From the NCBI RefSeq assembly GCF_900105155.1, contig NZ_LT629762.1, positions 1,240,001 to 1,304,000 on the forward strand: a stretch of DNA of 64,000 nt, in the 5' to 3' direction. The translations under genes and the position numbers were made by a program. A model generated the notes under the pieces. It searched no databases, was not told the origin of the DNA, and worked only from the letters and a program-made list of their open reading frames with translations. Shown here in pieces: positions 52,475 to 62,580 of this stretch. Positions within the stretch are counted from its first letter, which is position 1. The number at the start of each line of letters is the position of its first letter. This stretch comes from Pseudomonas prosekii (GTDB lineage: Bacteria; Pseudomonadota; Gammaproteobacteria; Pseudomonadales; Pseudomonadaceae).

Positions 52475-53931
52475 GCAAGTCGCTACTCTCCCTAGCTGTT
52501 GCCGCGTTCGTGCTCGGTGGCTGCTCGCTGATTCCTGACTATCAGCAGCCTGCCGCCCCGGTGGCAGGCCAGTACCCGCAAGGGCCGGCGTATTCGCCGG
52601 CCAAGGCGCCTGGCCAGGCTGCGGCGGAACAGGGCTGGAAGCAGTTTTTCCATGACCCGGCCCTGCAGCAGATGATCCAGGTTGCCCTGGAAAACAACCG
52701 CGACCTGCGTGTCGCGGCGCTGAACATCGACGCATATGCGGCGCAGTACCGCATCCAGCGTGCCGATTTGTATCCGGCGGTTTCGGCCACTGGCAGCGGC
52801 AGCCGTCAGCGGCTTCCAGCCCGCGCCTCGCAAACCGGCGAAGCGGGTATATCCAGTTCCTACTCGGCGACCGTTGGCATCAGCGCTTATGAACTCGACC
52901 TGTTCGGTCGCGTTCGCAGCCTCAGCGAACAAGCCTTGCAGCAATACTTCGCCACTGAAGAAGCGCGCCGCAGTACGCAGATCAGCCTGGTGGCCAACGT
53001 TGCCAACGCTTATCTGACCTGGCAGGCCGACAAAGAACTGCTGAAGCTGACCCAAGACACCCTCGGCGCGTTCGAGGAAAGCTTCAAGCTGACCTCGCGC
53101 AGCAACGAAGTGGGGGTCGCCTCCGCCCTGGACCTGGCGCAGTCGCGTACCTCGGTGGAAAACGCCCGTGCGCAATTGGCCAAGTACACCCGCCAAGTGG
53201 CGCAGGACGAAAACAGTCTGGTGCTGCTGCTCGGCACTGGTCTGCCGGGCAATCTGCCGGCTTCCAAGCCGCTGTCGGACGATCTGCTCAGCGAAGTCCC
53301 GGCCGGCTTGCCGTCGGACTTGCTGCAACGCCGTCCGGACATCCTGCAAGCCGAATACAACCTGAAAGCGGCTAACGCCAACATCGGCGCGGCGCGTGCA
53401 GCGTTCTTCCCGAGCATCAGCCTGACCGCCAATGCCGGGACCCTGAGCCCGGACTTGTCCGGCCTGTTCAAGGGTGGTTCGGGGACGTGGTTGTTCTCGC
53501 CGCAGATCAACCTGCCGATCTTCAACGCCGGCAGCCTGCGCGCCAGCCTGGATTATTCGAAAATCCAGAAAGACATCGGCGTGGCGAACTACGAGAAGTC
53601 CATTCAAACGGCCTTCCAGGAAGTCGCCGACGGCCTGGCCGCGCGCCAGACCTACACCGATCAGTTGCAGGCGCAGCGTGATTTCGTCACCGCCAACCAG
53701 GACTACTACCGTCTGGCCGAGCGTCGTTATCGCATTGGTGTCGACAGCAACCTGACCTTCCTCGACGCCCAGCGTCAGTTGTTCAGCGCGCAACAAGTGC
53801 TGATCACCGATCGTCTGTCGCAGCTGGTCAGCGCGGTCAATCTGTACAAGGCACTGGGTGGTGGCTGGAACGAGCAAACCGCCAGGACCGAGCCGTTGAA
53901 AGAAGAAGCGCCGAAGTTGAAATTGTTCTGA
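52471..53931 (+). CDS. emhC: RND efflux outer-membrane channel EmhC/TtgC/OprM
   Basis: A 486-residue NodT-family outer-membrane lipoprotein. The lipobox is [11 protein letters not shown] (Cys ~18). Two OEP repeats are present ([20 protein letters not shown] and [20 protein letters not shown], with [11 protein letters not shown] before the latter). It forms the trimeric exit duct of the EmhABC pump. ATGA overlap couples it to emhB. Confidence 0.93.
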   Translation: MSKSLLSLAVAAFVLGGCSLIPDYQQPAAPVAGQYPQGPAYSPAKAPGQAAAEQGWKQFFHDPALQQMIQVALENNRDLRVAALNIDAYAAQYRIQRADLYPAVSATGSGSRQRLPARASQTGEAGISSSYSATVGISAYELDLFGRVRSLSEQALQQYFATEEARRSTQISLVANVANAYLTWQADKELLKLTQDTLGAFEESFKLTSRSNEVGVASALDLAQSRTSVENARAQLAKYTRQVAQDENSLVLLLGTGLPGNLPASKPLSDDLLSEVPAGLPSDLLQRRPDILQAEYNLKAANANIGAARAAFFPSISLTANAGTLSPDLSGLFKGGSGTWLFSPQINLPIFNAGSLRASLDYSKIQKDIGVANYEKSIQTAFQEVADGLAARQTYTDQLQAQRDFVTANQDYYRLAERRYRIGVDSNLTFLDAQRQLFSAQQVLITDRLSQLVSAVNLYKALGGGWNEQTARTEPLKEEAPKLKLF

Positions 53932-53950
53932 TAGCGCTTTGAACACAAGA

Positions 53951-53975
53951 AGCCCACCGATTGGTGGGCTTTTTG
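53951..53975 (+). terminator. intrinsic terminator after emhABC
   Basis: AGCCCACC (53951-53958) pairs with GGTGGGCT (53963-53970) around GATT, followed by five T. Confidence 0.92.
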
Positions 53976-54010
53976 TTGGCTGCGGGAAAATGTGGTTTGG
54001 CGGCTGGCGC

Positions 54011-54099
54011 CATCGCGAGCAGGCTCACTCCCACAGTTGACCGAGTTGGTTCAGGATCAATCCGATCACCTGTAGGAGCGAGCCTGCTCGCGATGAGGC
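54011..54099. repeat. REPIN (GAGCCTGCTCGCGATG type)
   Basis: CATCGCGAGCAGGCTCACTC and inverted GGAGCGAGCCTGCTCGCGAT surround ~45 bases. Beyond it up to the porin gene at 54360 I see no gene. Confidence 0.88.
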
Positions 54100-54359
54100 C
54101 CGCCTGCTCACAAAAAACCTGGACCAATCTATGTTCGGTAACCGCCCAAAACCCGCCCCGCCCGATTGAATCCCCTCGCCGATCCCCCGCACCATTCGCC
54201 CCACAAAACCAATAACAACAGGTTCGACACATGCCCCCGCGCCCTGCCCTGTCCGGCTGATCCCGCTCGTTTTGTCCTCCGCCCAAACACTTGTGTCTGC
54301 ACCTTCTGGTGGCGGCAGCGTGCCGTTGCATCCCTAATAATCAGAGAGACCCCGAGCCC

Positions 54360-55628
54360 ATGAAGCCTTCTCCTGCGCCGTACCTGTTTCCCAGCCTGAT
54401 CGCCGTTGCACTGGCCGGCAGCGCATTGCCCGTCATCTGCGCCGCTGCCGAAGAATCGGGTTTTATCGACGACGCCAAGGTCAACCTGAACCTGCGCAAT
54501 TTCTACATCAACCGCAACTTCACCAACCCGACCAAGACCCAGGGCAAGGCAGAGGAGTGGACGCAGAACTTCATTCTCGACGCCAAATCCGGTTTCACCC
54601 AGGGCACGCTCGGTTTTGGCATGGACGTGCTGGGGCTGTATTCGGTGAAGCTCGATGGCGGCAAAGGCACCGGCGGCACGCAGCTGTTGCCGCTGGATCG
54701 CGACGGTCGCCCGGCGGACAATTTTGGCCGCACCAACGTCGCGTTCAAGGCCCGGTTATCGCAGACCGAAGTGAAAGTCGGCGAATGGATGCCGGTGCTG
54801 CCGATCCTGCGTTCGGACGACGGGCGCTCGCTGCCGCAAACGTTCCGTGGCGGTCAGATCACCTCGAAGGAAATCGATGGTTTGACGCTCTACGGCGGCC
54901 AGTTCCGCGCCAACAGTCCACGCGACGACAGCAGCATGACCGACATGTCGATGGTCGGCAGAACGGCGATCACCTCCGACCGTTTCAACTTCCAGGGCGG
55001 CGAATACAGCTTCAATGACAAGCGCACGCAGATTGGTCTGTGGAACGCTGAACTCAAGGACATCTATAGCCAGCAATATGTGAACCTGATCCACGCGCAG
55101 CCCGTTGGCGACTGGACGCTCGGCGCCAATCTCGGGTTCTTCTACGGCAAGGATGACGGCAGCGCGCGGGCCGGCGAGTTGGACAACAAGACGTGGTCGG
55201 GGCTGTTTTCCGCGAGGTATGGCGGCCACACGTTCTATGTCGGCCTGCAGAAACTCAGCGGCGACAGCGCCTGGATGCGCGTCAACGGCACCAGCGGCGG
55301 CACCCTCGCCAACGACAGTTACAACGCCAGCTACGACAACGCCCAGGAACGCTCTTGGCAACTGCGCCACGACTACAACTTCGTCGCCCTCGGCATCCCC
55401 GGCCTGACGGTGATGAACCGCTACATCAGCGGCAGCAATGTGCACACCGGCACCATCACCGACGGCAAGGAATGGGGCCGCGAGAGCGAACTGGCCTACA
55501 CCGTACAAAGCGGCACGCTCAAAGACCTCAACGTGAAATGGCGCAACTCGACCATGCGCCGCGACTTCAGCAACAACGAGTTCGACGAGAACCGCCTGAT
55601 CGTCAGCTACCCGATCAGCTTGCTGTAA
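54360..55628 (+). CDS. OprD-family outer-membrane porin
   Basis: A 422-residue porin with signal peptide (LIAVALAGSALPVICAAA|EESG). OprD hallmarks are FIDDAKVNLNLRNFYINRNF, MDVLGLYSVKLDGG and the C-terminal FDENRLIVSYPISLL. Members take up amino acids, aromatic acids or small carboxylates. Its place beside the pca operon hints at aromatic-acid import, but no motif decides the substrate. Confidence 0.9.
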   Translation: MKPSPAPYLFPSLIAVALAGSALPVICAAAEESGFIDDAKVNLNLRNFYINRNFTNPTKTQGKAEEWTQNFILDAKSGFTQGTLGFGMDVLGLYSVKLDGGKGTGGTQLLPLDRDGRPADNFGRTNVAFKARLSQTEVKVGEWMPVLPILRSDDGRSLPQTFRGGQITSKEIDGLTLYGGQFRANSPRDDSSMTDMSMVGRTAITSDRFNFQGGEYSFNDKRTQIGLWNAELKDIYSQQYVNLIHAQPVGDWTLGANLGFFYGKDDGSARAGELDNKTWSGLFSARYGGHTFYVGLQKLSGDSAWMRVNGTSGGTLANDSYNASYDNAQERSWQLRHDYNFVALGIPGLTVMNRYISGSNVHTGTITDGKEWGRESELAYTVQSGTLKDLNVKWRNSTMRRDFSNNEFDENRLIVSYPISLL

Positions 55629-55641
55629 GGCTGAAAATGCA

Positions 55642-55843
55642 TTCGCGGGCAAGCCTCGCTCCTACAGGAAATGCCCTGCGCTCACCACTCAAAACGTAGG
55701 AGCGAGGCTTGCCCGCGAAGGGGTCGTCACATTCAACATCATTGCTCAATGACACACCGCTATCGCGAGCAGGCTCACTCCTACAGGGGCGTCGGGTGTT
55801 CAAACCCAATCAAAACTGTGGGAGCGAGCTTGCTCGCGATGGC
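55642..55843. repeat. two REPIN-like pairs in series
   Basis: First pair: TTCGCGGGCAAGCCTCGCTC (55642 on) with inverted GAGCGAGGCTTGCCCGCGAA (ending 55720). Second pair: TATCGCGAGCAGGCTCACTC (55761 on) with inverted GGAGCGAGCTTGCTCGCGAT (ending 55840). Two different families thus sit side by side between the porin and pcaC. Confidence 0.88.
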
Positions 55844-55872
55844 GTCGGTTCAGGCGCTACACATCCCGGGAT

Positions 55873-56271
55873 TCACTCCCGCGATTCAACGCCCAATTCA
55901 TTCCACACTGATTCCGCGAGGTGGAAAGTGGCGTTGGCCGCGGGGATGCCGCAGTAGATGGCGCTCTGCATGATCACTTCTTTGATCTCGCCACGGGTCA
56001 CGCCGTTGTTGGCGGCGGCGCGCAGGTGCAGTTTGAGTTCTTCGTTGCGGTTCATGCCGATGAGCATGGCGATGGTGATCAGGCTGCGGGTATGGCGCGG
56101 CAGGCCCGGGCGGGTCCAGATGTCACCCCAGGCGTGGCGGGTAATCATTTCCTGGAATTCCGAGTTGAACTCGGTCAGCGCATTCAAACTGCGATCGACA
56201 TGCGCATCGCCGAGCACGGCGCGGCGTACCTGCAAACCTTCGTCGTAACGTTGTTTCTCGTCCACAACCAT
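55873..56271 (-). CDS. pcaC: 4-carboxymuconolactone decarboxylase
   Basis: A 132-residue protein of the AhpD-like carboxymuconolactone decarboxylase family (RRAVLGDAHVDRSLNALTEF; MITRHAWGDIWTRPGLPRHT; EIKEVIMQSAIYCGIPAAN). It converts gamma-carboxymuconolactone to 3-oxoadipate enol-lactone. It is the last gene of the minus-strand pca transcript, four bases after pcaD. Confidence 0.93.
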   Translation of the reverse strand: MVVDEKQRYDEGLQVRRAVLGDAHVDRSLNALTEFNSEFQEMITRHAWGDIWTRPGLPRHTRSLITIAMLIGMNRNEELKLHLRAAANNGVTRGEIKEVIMQSAIYCGIPAANATFHLAESVWNELGVESRE

Positions 56272-56275
56272 CCCC

Positions 56276-57082
56276 TCAATGCTGGGTCAAAAACGCCAAT
56301 ACCCGCTCGCTGAACGCAGCGCCGGCCTGAACGTTGGACAGGTGCGCGGCGTAGAACTCGGCGTACTCGGCGCCTTGCACATGCTGTTGGATAAAGTGCC
56401 CACCGGCCGGCGGCGTCACCGCATCTTCAGTCCCGGCGATCACCAGCAGAGGCACCTTGATCGCGGCCAATTGTTCGCGGAAATCGGCATCACGCACCGC
56501 TGCGCAATTGGCCGCATAACCCTCTGGCGAGGTCGCCGCGAGCATGTCGGTAATCTTCTTCGCCGCAGCAGGATTCGATTCAGCAAAATCCGCGGTAAAC
56601 CACCGTGCAATCGACGCATCACGCAAGGCAACCATCGCCGCCGAACCGTCACGCAGCACCGTTTCAATCCGTGGATTCCACACCGACGGATCGCCGATCT
56701 TCGCTGCGGTATTGCACACGATCAACTTGTCGAGACGCTGCCCGGCATTGATCCCCAGCCACTGCCCGATCAACCCGCCCATCGACAAACCACAGAAATG
56801 CGCGCGCTCAATGTGCAGCGCATCCAGCAGCGCCAACACGTCGCGGCCCAGTTGCTCGATGCTGTACGGGCCCGGCGTTACCAGCGATTTGCCGTGACCG
56901 CGCGTGTCAAAACGCAATACCCGAAAGTGCTCGGTGAACGCTGGCATTTGCGCGTCCCACATGTGCAGATCAGTGCCCAGCGAGTTGGACAAAACCAGCA
57001 CTGGCGCGTCGCCCGGCCCGTCAATCTGAGCCCCGTCAATCTGATAGTGCAGTTCGCCCTCGGCGAGTTGTACGAAAGCCAC
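56276..57082 (-). CDS. pcaD: 3-oxoadipate enol-lactonase
   Basis: A 268-residue alpha/beta-hydrolase. The nucleophile Ser is in HFCGLSMGGLIGQW (~97), Asp in VIAGTEDAVTPP and His near the C-terminus in YAAHLSNVQAG. It hydrolyses the enol-lactone to beta-ketoadipate. It lies between pcaB (11 bases) and pcaC. Confidence 0.93.
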   Translation of the reverse strand: MAFVQLAEGELHYQIDGAQIDGPGDAPVLVLSNSLGTDLHMWDAQMPAFTEHFRVLRFDTRGHGKSLVTPGPYSIEQLGRDVLALLDALHIERAHFCGLSMGGLIGQWLGINAGQRLDKLIVCNTAAKIGDPSVWNPRIETVLRDGSAAMVALRDASIARWFTADFAESNPAAAKKITDMLAATSPEGYAANCAAVRDADFREQLAAIKVPLLVIAGTEDAVTPPAGGHFIQQHVQGAEYAEFYAAHLSNVQAGAAFSERVLAFLTQH

Positions 57083-57093
57083 AGCAATCTCCT

Positions 57094-58458
57094 TCAGGCA
57101 GTCAAAGCAAAATGTTCAGCCAGCGCACGCTCGACCCAGGTTTGCGCCTGGCCGAGGTAATGCGCGGGGTCCAGCAGTCGATCCAGTTCCGCGTCGGACA
57201 ACTGCGCCGTCACTTGCGGCTCATCGCCGAGCACCGCGCGCAGATGCCGATGTTCGGCGACCGCGCGTTTGCAGCACTGCTCAAGCAAATGGTGCGCAGT
57301 GTCGCGGCCAACCTTTTGCGCGAGGACGATGCTCACCGCTTCTGCGAGCACCAGCCCCTGAGTCAAATCGAGGTTGCGCGCCATGCGCTCGGCGTCCACT
57401 TCCAGCCCTTCGGCGACCAACAGCGCCTGCTTCAGGCTGCCCGACACCAGGCAACAAATCTCCGGCAGGGTTTCCCATTCGGCGTGCCACAAGCCGAGGC
57501 TGCGCTCGTGTTCCTGCGGCATCGCGCTGAACAGCGTCGACAGCAGACCCGGCACCCGCGTCGCCGCGCCGATCAACACCGCCGCGCCGACCGGATTGCG
57601 TTTGTGCGGCATGGTCGACGAACCGCCCTTGCCCGGCGCCGCCGGCTCGAACACCTCGCCCGCCTCGGTCTGCATCAACAGACTGATGTCGCGACCAAAT
57701 TTGCCGAGGCTGCCGGCGATCAAACCGAGCACTGCGCCAAACTCCACCAGCCGATCGCGCTGGGTGTGCCAAGGCTGTTCCGGCAGCGCCAAATGCAGCT
57801 CCTCGGCCAAGGCTTGGGCAATCGGCAACGCCTGATCGCCGAGCGCCGCGAGGGTCCCGGACGCGCCACCAAATTGCAGCACCAGCAAGCGTGGCTTGAG
57901 TTCTTGCAGACGCTGACGACTACGAGTCACGGCGCCGAGCCAACCGGCGATCTTCATCCCCAGCGTCACCGGCGTCGCGTGTTGCAGCCAGGTGCGTCCG
58001 GCCAGCGGCGTGGCGGCGTAGCGTTTAGCCTGAGCCGCGAGGATTGCCCCGAGTTGCGCCAGATCGCTTTCGATCAGCTCCAGCGCTTTGCGCAATTGCA
58101 GGACCAGGCCGGAGTCCATCACGTCCTGACTGGTCGCGCCCAAATGCACGTAACGCTCGGCTTCGGCGTGGTTGCCGGCGATCTGTCTGCCCAACGCCTT
58201 GACCAGCGGAATCGCCGAATTGCCCGCCGTGGCGATCGCCTCGCCGAGCGCGGAAAAATCGTACAACCCGGCCTGACATGCCGCTTCGATAGGCGCGACG
58301 GCCGTTTGCGGAATCAACCCGACCCGCGCTTCGGCCCGCGCCAGCGCGGCTTCGAAATCGAGCATGGCTTGCACGCGGCCCTGATCGCAGAACACTTCGC
58401 GCATATCGCGAGCAGTGAAATAGGCATCGAACAATTGATTGTTCGCTCGCTCAGTCAT
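57094..58458 (-). CDS. pcaB: 3-carboxy-cis,cis-muconate cycloisomerase
   Basis: A 454-residue fumarase/adenylosuccinate-lyase superfamily enzyme starting MTERANNQLFDAYFTARDMR. The superfamily signature is GGSSTMPHKRNPVGA (residues ~270-284). It closes carboxymuconate to carboxymuconolactone. Bases between it and the pcaT gene are few (45), in the same transcript. Confidence 0.93.
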   Translation of the reverse strand: MTERANNQLFDAYFTARDMREVFCDQGRVQAMLDFEAALARAEARVGLIPQTAVAPIEAACQAGLYDFSALGEAIATAGNSAIPLVKALGRQIAGNHAEAERYVHLGATSQDVMDSGLVLQLRKALELIESDLAQLGAILAAQAKRYAATPLAGRTWLQHATPVTLGMKIAGWLGAVTRSRQRLQELKPRLLVLQFGGASGTLAALGDQALPIAQALAEELHLALPEQPWHTQRDRLVEFGAVLGLIAGSLGKFGRDISLLMQTEAGEVFEPAAPGKGGSSTMPHKRNPVGAAVLIGAATRVPGLLSTLFSAMPQEHERSLGLWHAEWETLPEICCLVSGSLKQALLVAEGLEVDAERMARNLDLTQGLVLAEAVSIVLAQKVGRDTAHHLLEQCCKRAVAEHRHLRAVLGDEPQVTAQLSDAELDRLLDPAHYLGQAQTWVERALAEHFALTA

Positions 58459-58503
58459 AAACAATCCCTGGAGGCGTGGGCCGCTGTGGCCCACGCGTGA
58501 AGA

Positions 58504-59808
58504 TCAAAGGTCGTGGTGCAGGTATTTCGCCTGTTTCGGTAAACGCAGACTGAACAGGAACGCCACCGCCATCATCACCGTGACATACCAGTAGAACGAG
58601 TTTTCCATGCCCGCAGCCTTGAGGCTAAGCGCGACGTATTCCGCCGAGCCGCCGAAGATCGCGTTGGCCACCGCATACGCCAGGCCGACGCCGAGTGCGC
58701 GCACTTCCGGCGGGAACATTTCGGCTTTTACCAGACCGCTGATCGAGGTGTAGAAACTGACAATTGCCAGCGCCACGGTGATCAGCACAAATGCCAGGAA
58801 CGGACTGCTGACGCTTTTCAGGCTGAGCAGGATCGGCACGGTGCACAGCGTGCCTAGGGCGCCGAACCAGAGCATCGAATTACGCCGGCCGATCTTGTCC
58901 GCGAGCATGCCGAACAACGGCTGCATGCACATATAAAGGAACAGCGCGCCGGTCATGATGTAACTGGCGGTTTTGGCGTGCATGCCGGCGGTGTTCACCA
59001 GGTATTTCTGCATGTACGTGGTGAAGGTGTAGAAAATCAGCGAACCGCCAGCGGTGTAGCCGAGCACGGTGATAAACGCGGCTTTGTGGTCACGGAACAG
59101 CGCCATGATGCTGCCGGCGTCCTTGTTTTCGCGCATTTCCTTGCTGGTGGTTTCTTTCAGCGAACGCCGCAGGAACAGCGAAATCAACGCTGCCACCGCG
59201 CCGACCACAAACGGAATCCGCCAGCCGTAGGCGCGCAGGTCGTCCTCGGTGAGAAATTGTTGCAGGACCACCACCAGCGACACCGCCAGCAGTTGTCCGC
59301 CGATCAGCGTCACGTATTGGAACGAGGCGAAAAAGCCGCGCTGGCCCTTGAGCGCCACTTCGCTCATGTAGGTCGCGGTGGTGCCGTACTCGCCGCCCAC
59401 CGACAAGCCCTGCAGCAGACGCGCGAACAGCAACATGATTGGCGCCCAGACGCCGATGTCCTTGTAGGTCGGCAGACACGCGATCAGCAACGAGCCGAAA
59501 CACATCATCAGAATCGAAATCAGCATCGATTTCTTGCGCCCGTGCTTGTCCGCCACGCGGCCGAAAATCCAGCCGCCGATGGGGCGCATCAGGAACCCGG
59601 CGGCGAACACGCCAGCGGTGTTGACCAACTGCACCGTGGGGTTGTCGGAGGGGAAAAATGCCGGGGCGAAATAGATCGCGCAGAACGCGTAGACGTAGAA
59701 GTCGAACCACTCCACCAGGTTGCCGGACGAGGCGCCGACAATCGCGAAGATGCGCTTTTTGCGCTCTTCGCCGGTGTAGTGCTCAGTTGAAGCGGCAGTC
59801 GTTGTCAT
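58504..59808 (-). CDS. pcaT: MFS dicarboxylate/3-oxoadipate transporter PcaT
   Basis: A 434-residue MFS protein of the metabolite:H+ symporter family ([60 protein letters not shown]). The place between pcaHG and pcaBDC matches P. putida pcaT, a beta-ketoadipate/adipate importer; KgtP-like 2-oxoglutarate uptake is an alternative by sequence alone. Confidence 0.85.
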   Translation of the reverse strand: MTTTAASTEHYTGEERKKRIFAIVGASSGNLVEWFDFYVYAFCAIYFAPAFFPSDNPTVQLVNTAGVFAAGFLMRPIGGWIFGRVADKHGRKKSMLISILMMCFGSLLIACLPTYKDIGVWAPIMLLFARLLQGLSVGGEYGTTATYMSEVALKGQRGFFASFQYVTLIGGQLLAVSLVVVLQQFLTEDDLRAYGWRIPFVVGAVAALISLFLRRSLKETTSKEMRENKDAGSIMALFRDHKAAFITVLGYTAGGSLIFYTFTTYMQKYLVNTAGMHAKTASYIMTGALFLYMCMQPLFGMLADKIGRRNSMLWFGALGTLCTVPILLSLKSVSSPFLAFVLITVALAIVSFYTSISGLVKAEMFPPEVRALGVGLAYAVANAIFGGSAEYVALSLKAAGMENSFYWYVTVMMAVAFLFSLRLPKQAKYLHHDL

Positions 59809-59891
59809 TGTTTTTCACTCAATGGGGACAGTGAGAGTCTAGACACACTTTGCAACAGTCCCGTTCCGCAGTCACGTCGGCAAGGCGATCC

Positions 59892-60025
59892 CTGTGGCGA
59901 GGGGGCTTGCCCCCGTTCGGCTGCGAAGCAGCCGTGAAACCGGTGCACGCGTTGTAGCTGCAGATTCGCGGTGCCCGGTTTTGGGGTCGCTTCGCCACCC
60001 AACGGGGGCAAGCCCCCTCGCCACA
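59892..60025. repeat. REPIN (TGTGGCGAGGGGGCTTGCCC type) inside the pca cluster
   Basis: TGTGGCGAGGGGGCTTGCCC and inverted GGGCAAGCCCCCTCGCCACA flank ~94 bases with more inverted boxes (TTCGGCTGCGAAGCAGCC / GGTCGCTTCGCCACC). It lies in the 233-base gap between pcaG and pcaT and could fold in the mRNA. Confidence 0.9.
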
Positions 60026-60041
60026 TGTGTTGTGTGTTCAC

Positions 60042-60608
60042 TCAATAATCGAAGAACACCGTTTCCGCATCGGTGCCTTGCAGGATCACGTTCCACTGGT
60101 AAACGCCCGACGCATCAGCTTTGGCCAGCATCGTGCTGCGACGCTCCGCCGGCACGCATTCCAGCAACGGATCGGCGACATTCGCCGGTTCGCCGTCAAA
60201 GTAGATCCGCGTCAGCAAGTGCTTGACCAACCCGCGCGCAAACACCAGCACCACCAAGTGCGGCGCCTGCGTGGTGCCGTTCAAGCCCTGCACGGTGCCC
60301 GGTTTAATCGTGGTGAAACGAAAGCGCCCTTGTGCATCGACCGGCACGCGGCCGAAGCCTTCGAAGTTGGGGTCCAGCGGTTTGTCCTGATCGTCTTCGG
60401 CATGGTCGTATTTGCCGGCGGCGTTGGCCTGCCAGACTTCGAGCATCGCGTCGTTGACGACATCGCCGTTGCCATCAACCACTTGCCCGGTGATCGCCAC
60501 GCGCTGGCCCAGGGTCTGTTCGACGGTCAGGTCTTCGCGGTTCAGCCAGGTCAGGCCGATGTGGTAGTACGGCCCGACGGTGTGGGACGTGGTCGCGTTC
60601 AGCGTCAT
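60042..60608 (-). CDS. pcaG: protocatechuate 3,4-dioxygenase alpha subunit
   Basis: A 188-residue intradiol dioxygenase subunit starting MTLNATTSHTVGPYYHIGLT. It has the common fold (LEVWQANAAGKYDHAEDDQD; FTTIKPGTVQG; LVVLVFARGLVKHLLTRIYF) but lacks the metal ligands that the beta subunit supplies. With PcaH it forms the (alpha-beta)n enzyme that opens protocatechuate between the hydroxyls. It starts one base after the pcaH stop codon. Confidence 0.93.
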   Translation of the reverse strand: MTLNATTSHTVGPYYHIGLTWLNREDLTVEQTLGQRVAITGQVVDGNGDVVNDAMLEVWQANAAGKYDHAEDDQDKPLDPNFEGFGRVPVDAQGRFRFTTIKPGTVQGLNGTTQAPHLVVLVFARGLVKHLLTRIYFDGEPANVADPLLECVPAERRSTMLAKADASGVYQWNVILQGTDAETVFFDY

Positions 60609-60609
60609 G

Positions 60610-61314
60610 TTATTTCTCCATCGGCGTGGCTTCGCGGCCGCGCAAAACGATGTCCCAGCGATAACCGAGGGCATAGGAAGGGATGGTTTTTTCCAGGTCG
60701 AAACTGGCGATCAGGCGCTCTTTGGCGCTGGTATCGGGCACGCAGTTGTAGATCGGGTCATAGGCCAGCAGCGGGTCGCCGGGGAAATACATTTGCGTGA
60801 CCAGCCGCGTGAGGATGCTCGGGCCGAACAGCGAAAAGTGGATGTGCGCCGGGCGCCAGGCGTTGTGGTGGTTGCCCCACGGATACGCGCCGGGCTTGAT
60901 GGTCTGGAATTGATACCAGCCATCGGCGTCGGTCACGGTGCGCCCGGTGCCGCTGAAGTTCGGGTCCAGCGGCGCGTCGTGCAGGTCGCGGGCGTGGTTG
61001 TAGCGACCGGCGGCGTTGGCCTGCCAGATTTCCACGAGAATCCCCGGCACCGGCAGACCGTCTTCATCGAGCACACGGCCGTGGATAATGATGCGCTCGC
61101 CCAACGGTTCGCCGCTGTGCTGCGCGGTCAGATCGTGGTCGTGCTCGTTGATGCGTTCGGCGCCGATGGTCGGGCCGGTGATTTCCGACAGTGAATGCGG
61201 CAAAAATACCAACGGCTTCGACGGCGAGCGCAAGTTGGTCGATTGATAAGTCGGGTGCAAGTACTCCGGCTGGGTGCCTTCTTTCGGGCGACGGTAACCA
61301 GGCTTGTCAGTCAT
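60610..61314 (-). CDS. pcaH: protocatechuate 3,4-dioxygenase beta subunit
   Basis: A 234-residue intradiol dioxygenase starting MTDKPGYRRPKEGTQPEYLH. The Fe(III) ligands are in place: Tyr in AAGRYNHARD, Tyr in IKPGAYPWGNH and the two His in RPAHIHFSLFG. It is the catalytic subunit with PcaG. It opens the aromatic ring to 3-carboxy-cis,cis-muconate. Upstream lies pcaF (63 bases). Confidence 0.95.
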   Translation of the reverse strand: MTDKPGYRRPKEGTQPEYLHPTYQSTNLRSPSKPLVFLPHSLSEITGPTIGAERINEHDHDLTAQHSGEPLGERIIIHGRVLDEDGLPVPGILVEIWQANAAGRYNHARDLHDAPLDPNFSGTGRTVTDADGWYQFQTIKPGAYPWGNHHNAWRPAHIHFSLFGPSILTRLVTQMYFPGDPLLAYDPIYNCVPDTSAKERLIASFDLEKTIPSYALGYRWDIVLRGREATPMEK

Positions 61315-61377
61315 TTCGCTTTCCTCTGTTCTTACTAGTCGCTGCAATTAGCCGCTGCGGTTAACCGCTGCTGTGCT

Positions 61378-62580
61378 TCAGACGCGTTCGATCGCCAGTG
61401 CCAGACCTTGGCCAACGCCGACGCACATAGTCGCCAGACCTTTGCGGCCGCCGGTTTTTTCCAGTTGATGCAATGCGGTCAATACCAGCCGCGCGCCGCT
61501 CATGCCCAGCGGATGGCCCAAGGCAATCGCGCCACCGTTCGGGTTGACCTGAGCGGCGTCGTCCGCCAGGCCCAATTCGCGCAACACCGCCAAGCCTTGG
61601 CTGGCGAACGCTTCGTTGAGCTCGATGACATCGAAATCGCTGACCGCCAGGCCCAGGCGTTCGGTCAGCTTGCGCACCGCCGGCACCGGGCCGATGCCCA
61701 TGACGCGTGGCGCGACGCCGGCGCTGGCCATGCCGAGGACTTTGGCGCGGGCGGTCAAACCGTGTTTTTTCACCGCTTCGGCAGACGCGAGAATCAACGC
61801 TGCGGCGCCGTCATTGACGCCCGACGCGTTGCCGGCGGTGACGGTTTTGTCGGCACCGTTGACCGGTTTCAGTTTGGCCAGGGTGGCCAGCGTGGTGTCG
61901 GCGCGCGGATGTTCGTCCTGCGTGACCACGGTTTCACCCTTCTTGTGGGCAATCCGCACTTCGACGATTTCTTCAGCGAAGAACCCGGCGGCCTGCGCGG
62001 CGGCGGTGCGTTGCTGACTGCGCAGGGCAAAAGCGTCCTGATCCTCGCGCGACACTTCATAGTCGTCGGCGACGTTGTCGGCGGTTTGCGGCATTGCATC
62101 GACGCCGTACTGGGCTTTCATCAACGGGTTGATAAAACGCCAGCCGATGGTGGTGTCTTCAAGTTTCATGTTGCGCGAGAACGCCGCGTCAGCCTTGCCC
62201 ATGACGAACGGCGCGCGCGACATCGACTCGACGCCGCCGGCAATCGCCAGCTCCATTTCGCCGCTGGCAATCGCGCGGAATGCCGTGCCGATCGCGTCCA
62301 TGCCCGAGGCGCAGAGCCGATTAAGGGTGACGCCGGGAATGCTTTCCGGCAGCCCCGCCAGCAACAACGCCATGCGTGCGACGTTGCGGTTGTCTTCGCC
62401 GGCCTGGTTGGCGCAACCGAGGAACACCTCGTCCACCGCGCTCCAGTCCACCGACGGGTTGCGCGCCATCAATGCCTTGATCGGCACGGCGGCCAGGTCG
62501 TCGGCGCGGACTGCCGACAAACCACCGCCGAAACGGCCGATGGGGGTGCGAATCGCGTCGCAGATATACACGTCACGCAT
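61378..62580 (-). CDS. pcaF: 3-oxoadipyl-CoA thiolase
   Basis: A 400-residue thiolase starting [20 protein letters not shown]. The nucleophile Cys is in [12 protein letters not shown] (~90), and catalytic His and Cys are in [14 protein letters not shown] and [14 protein letters not shown]. It cleaves 3-oxoadipyl-CoA to succinyl-CoA and acetyl-CoA. Its ATG overlaps the pcaJ stop by one base (TGATG). Confidence 0.95.
   Translation of the reverse strand: MRDVYICDAIRTPIGRFGGGLSAVRADDLAAVPIKALMARNPSVDWSAVDEVFLGCANQAGEDNRNVARMALLLAGLPESIPGVTLNRLCASGMDAIGTAFRAIASGEMELAIAGGVESMSRAPFVMGKADAAFSRNMKLEDTTIGWRFINPLMKAQYGVDAMPQTADNVADDYEVSREDQDAFALRSQQRTAAAQAAGFFAEEIVEVRIAHKKGETVVTQDEHPRADTTLATLAKLKPVNGADKTVTAGNASGVNDGAAALILASAEAVKKHGLTARAKVLGMASAGVAPRVMGIGPVPAVRKLTERLGLAVSDFDVIELNEAFASQGLAVLRELGLADDAAQVNPNGGAIALGHPLGMSGARLVLTALHQLEKTGGRKGLATMCVGVGQGLALAIERV

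Noticed and set aside
50507..52735. 742-codon open frame antisense to emhB/emhC
   Set aside because: The composition is extreme (His, Arg, Gln rich) and spans the emhB-emhC border; emhB is complete in the other direction.
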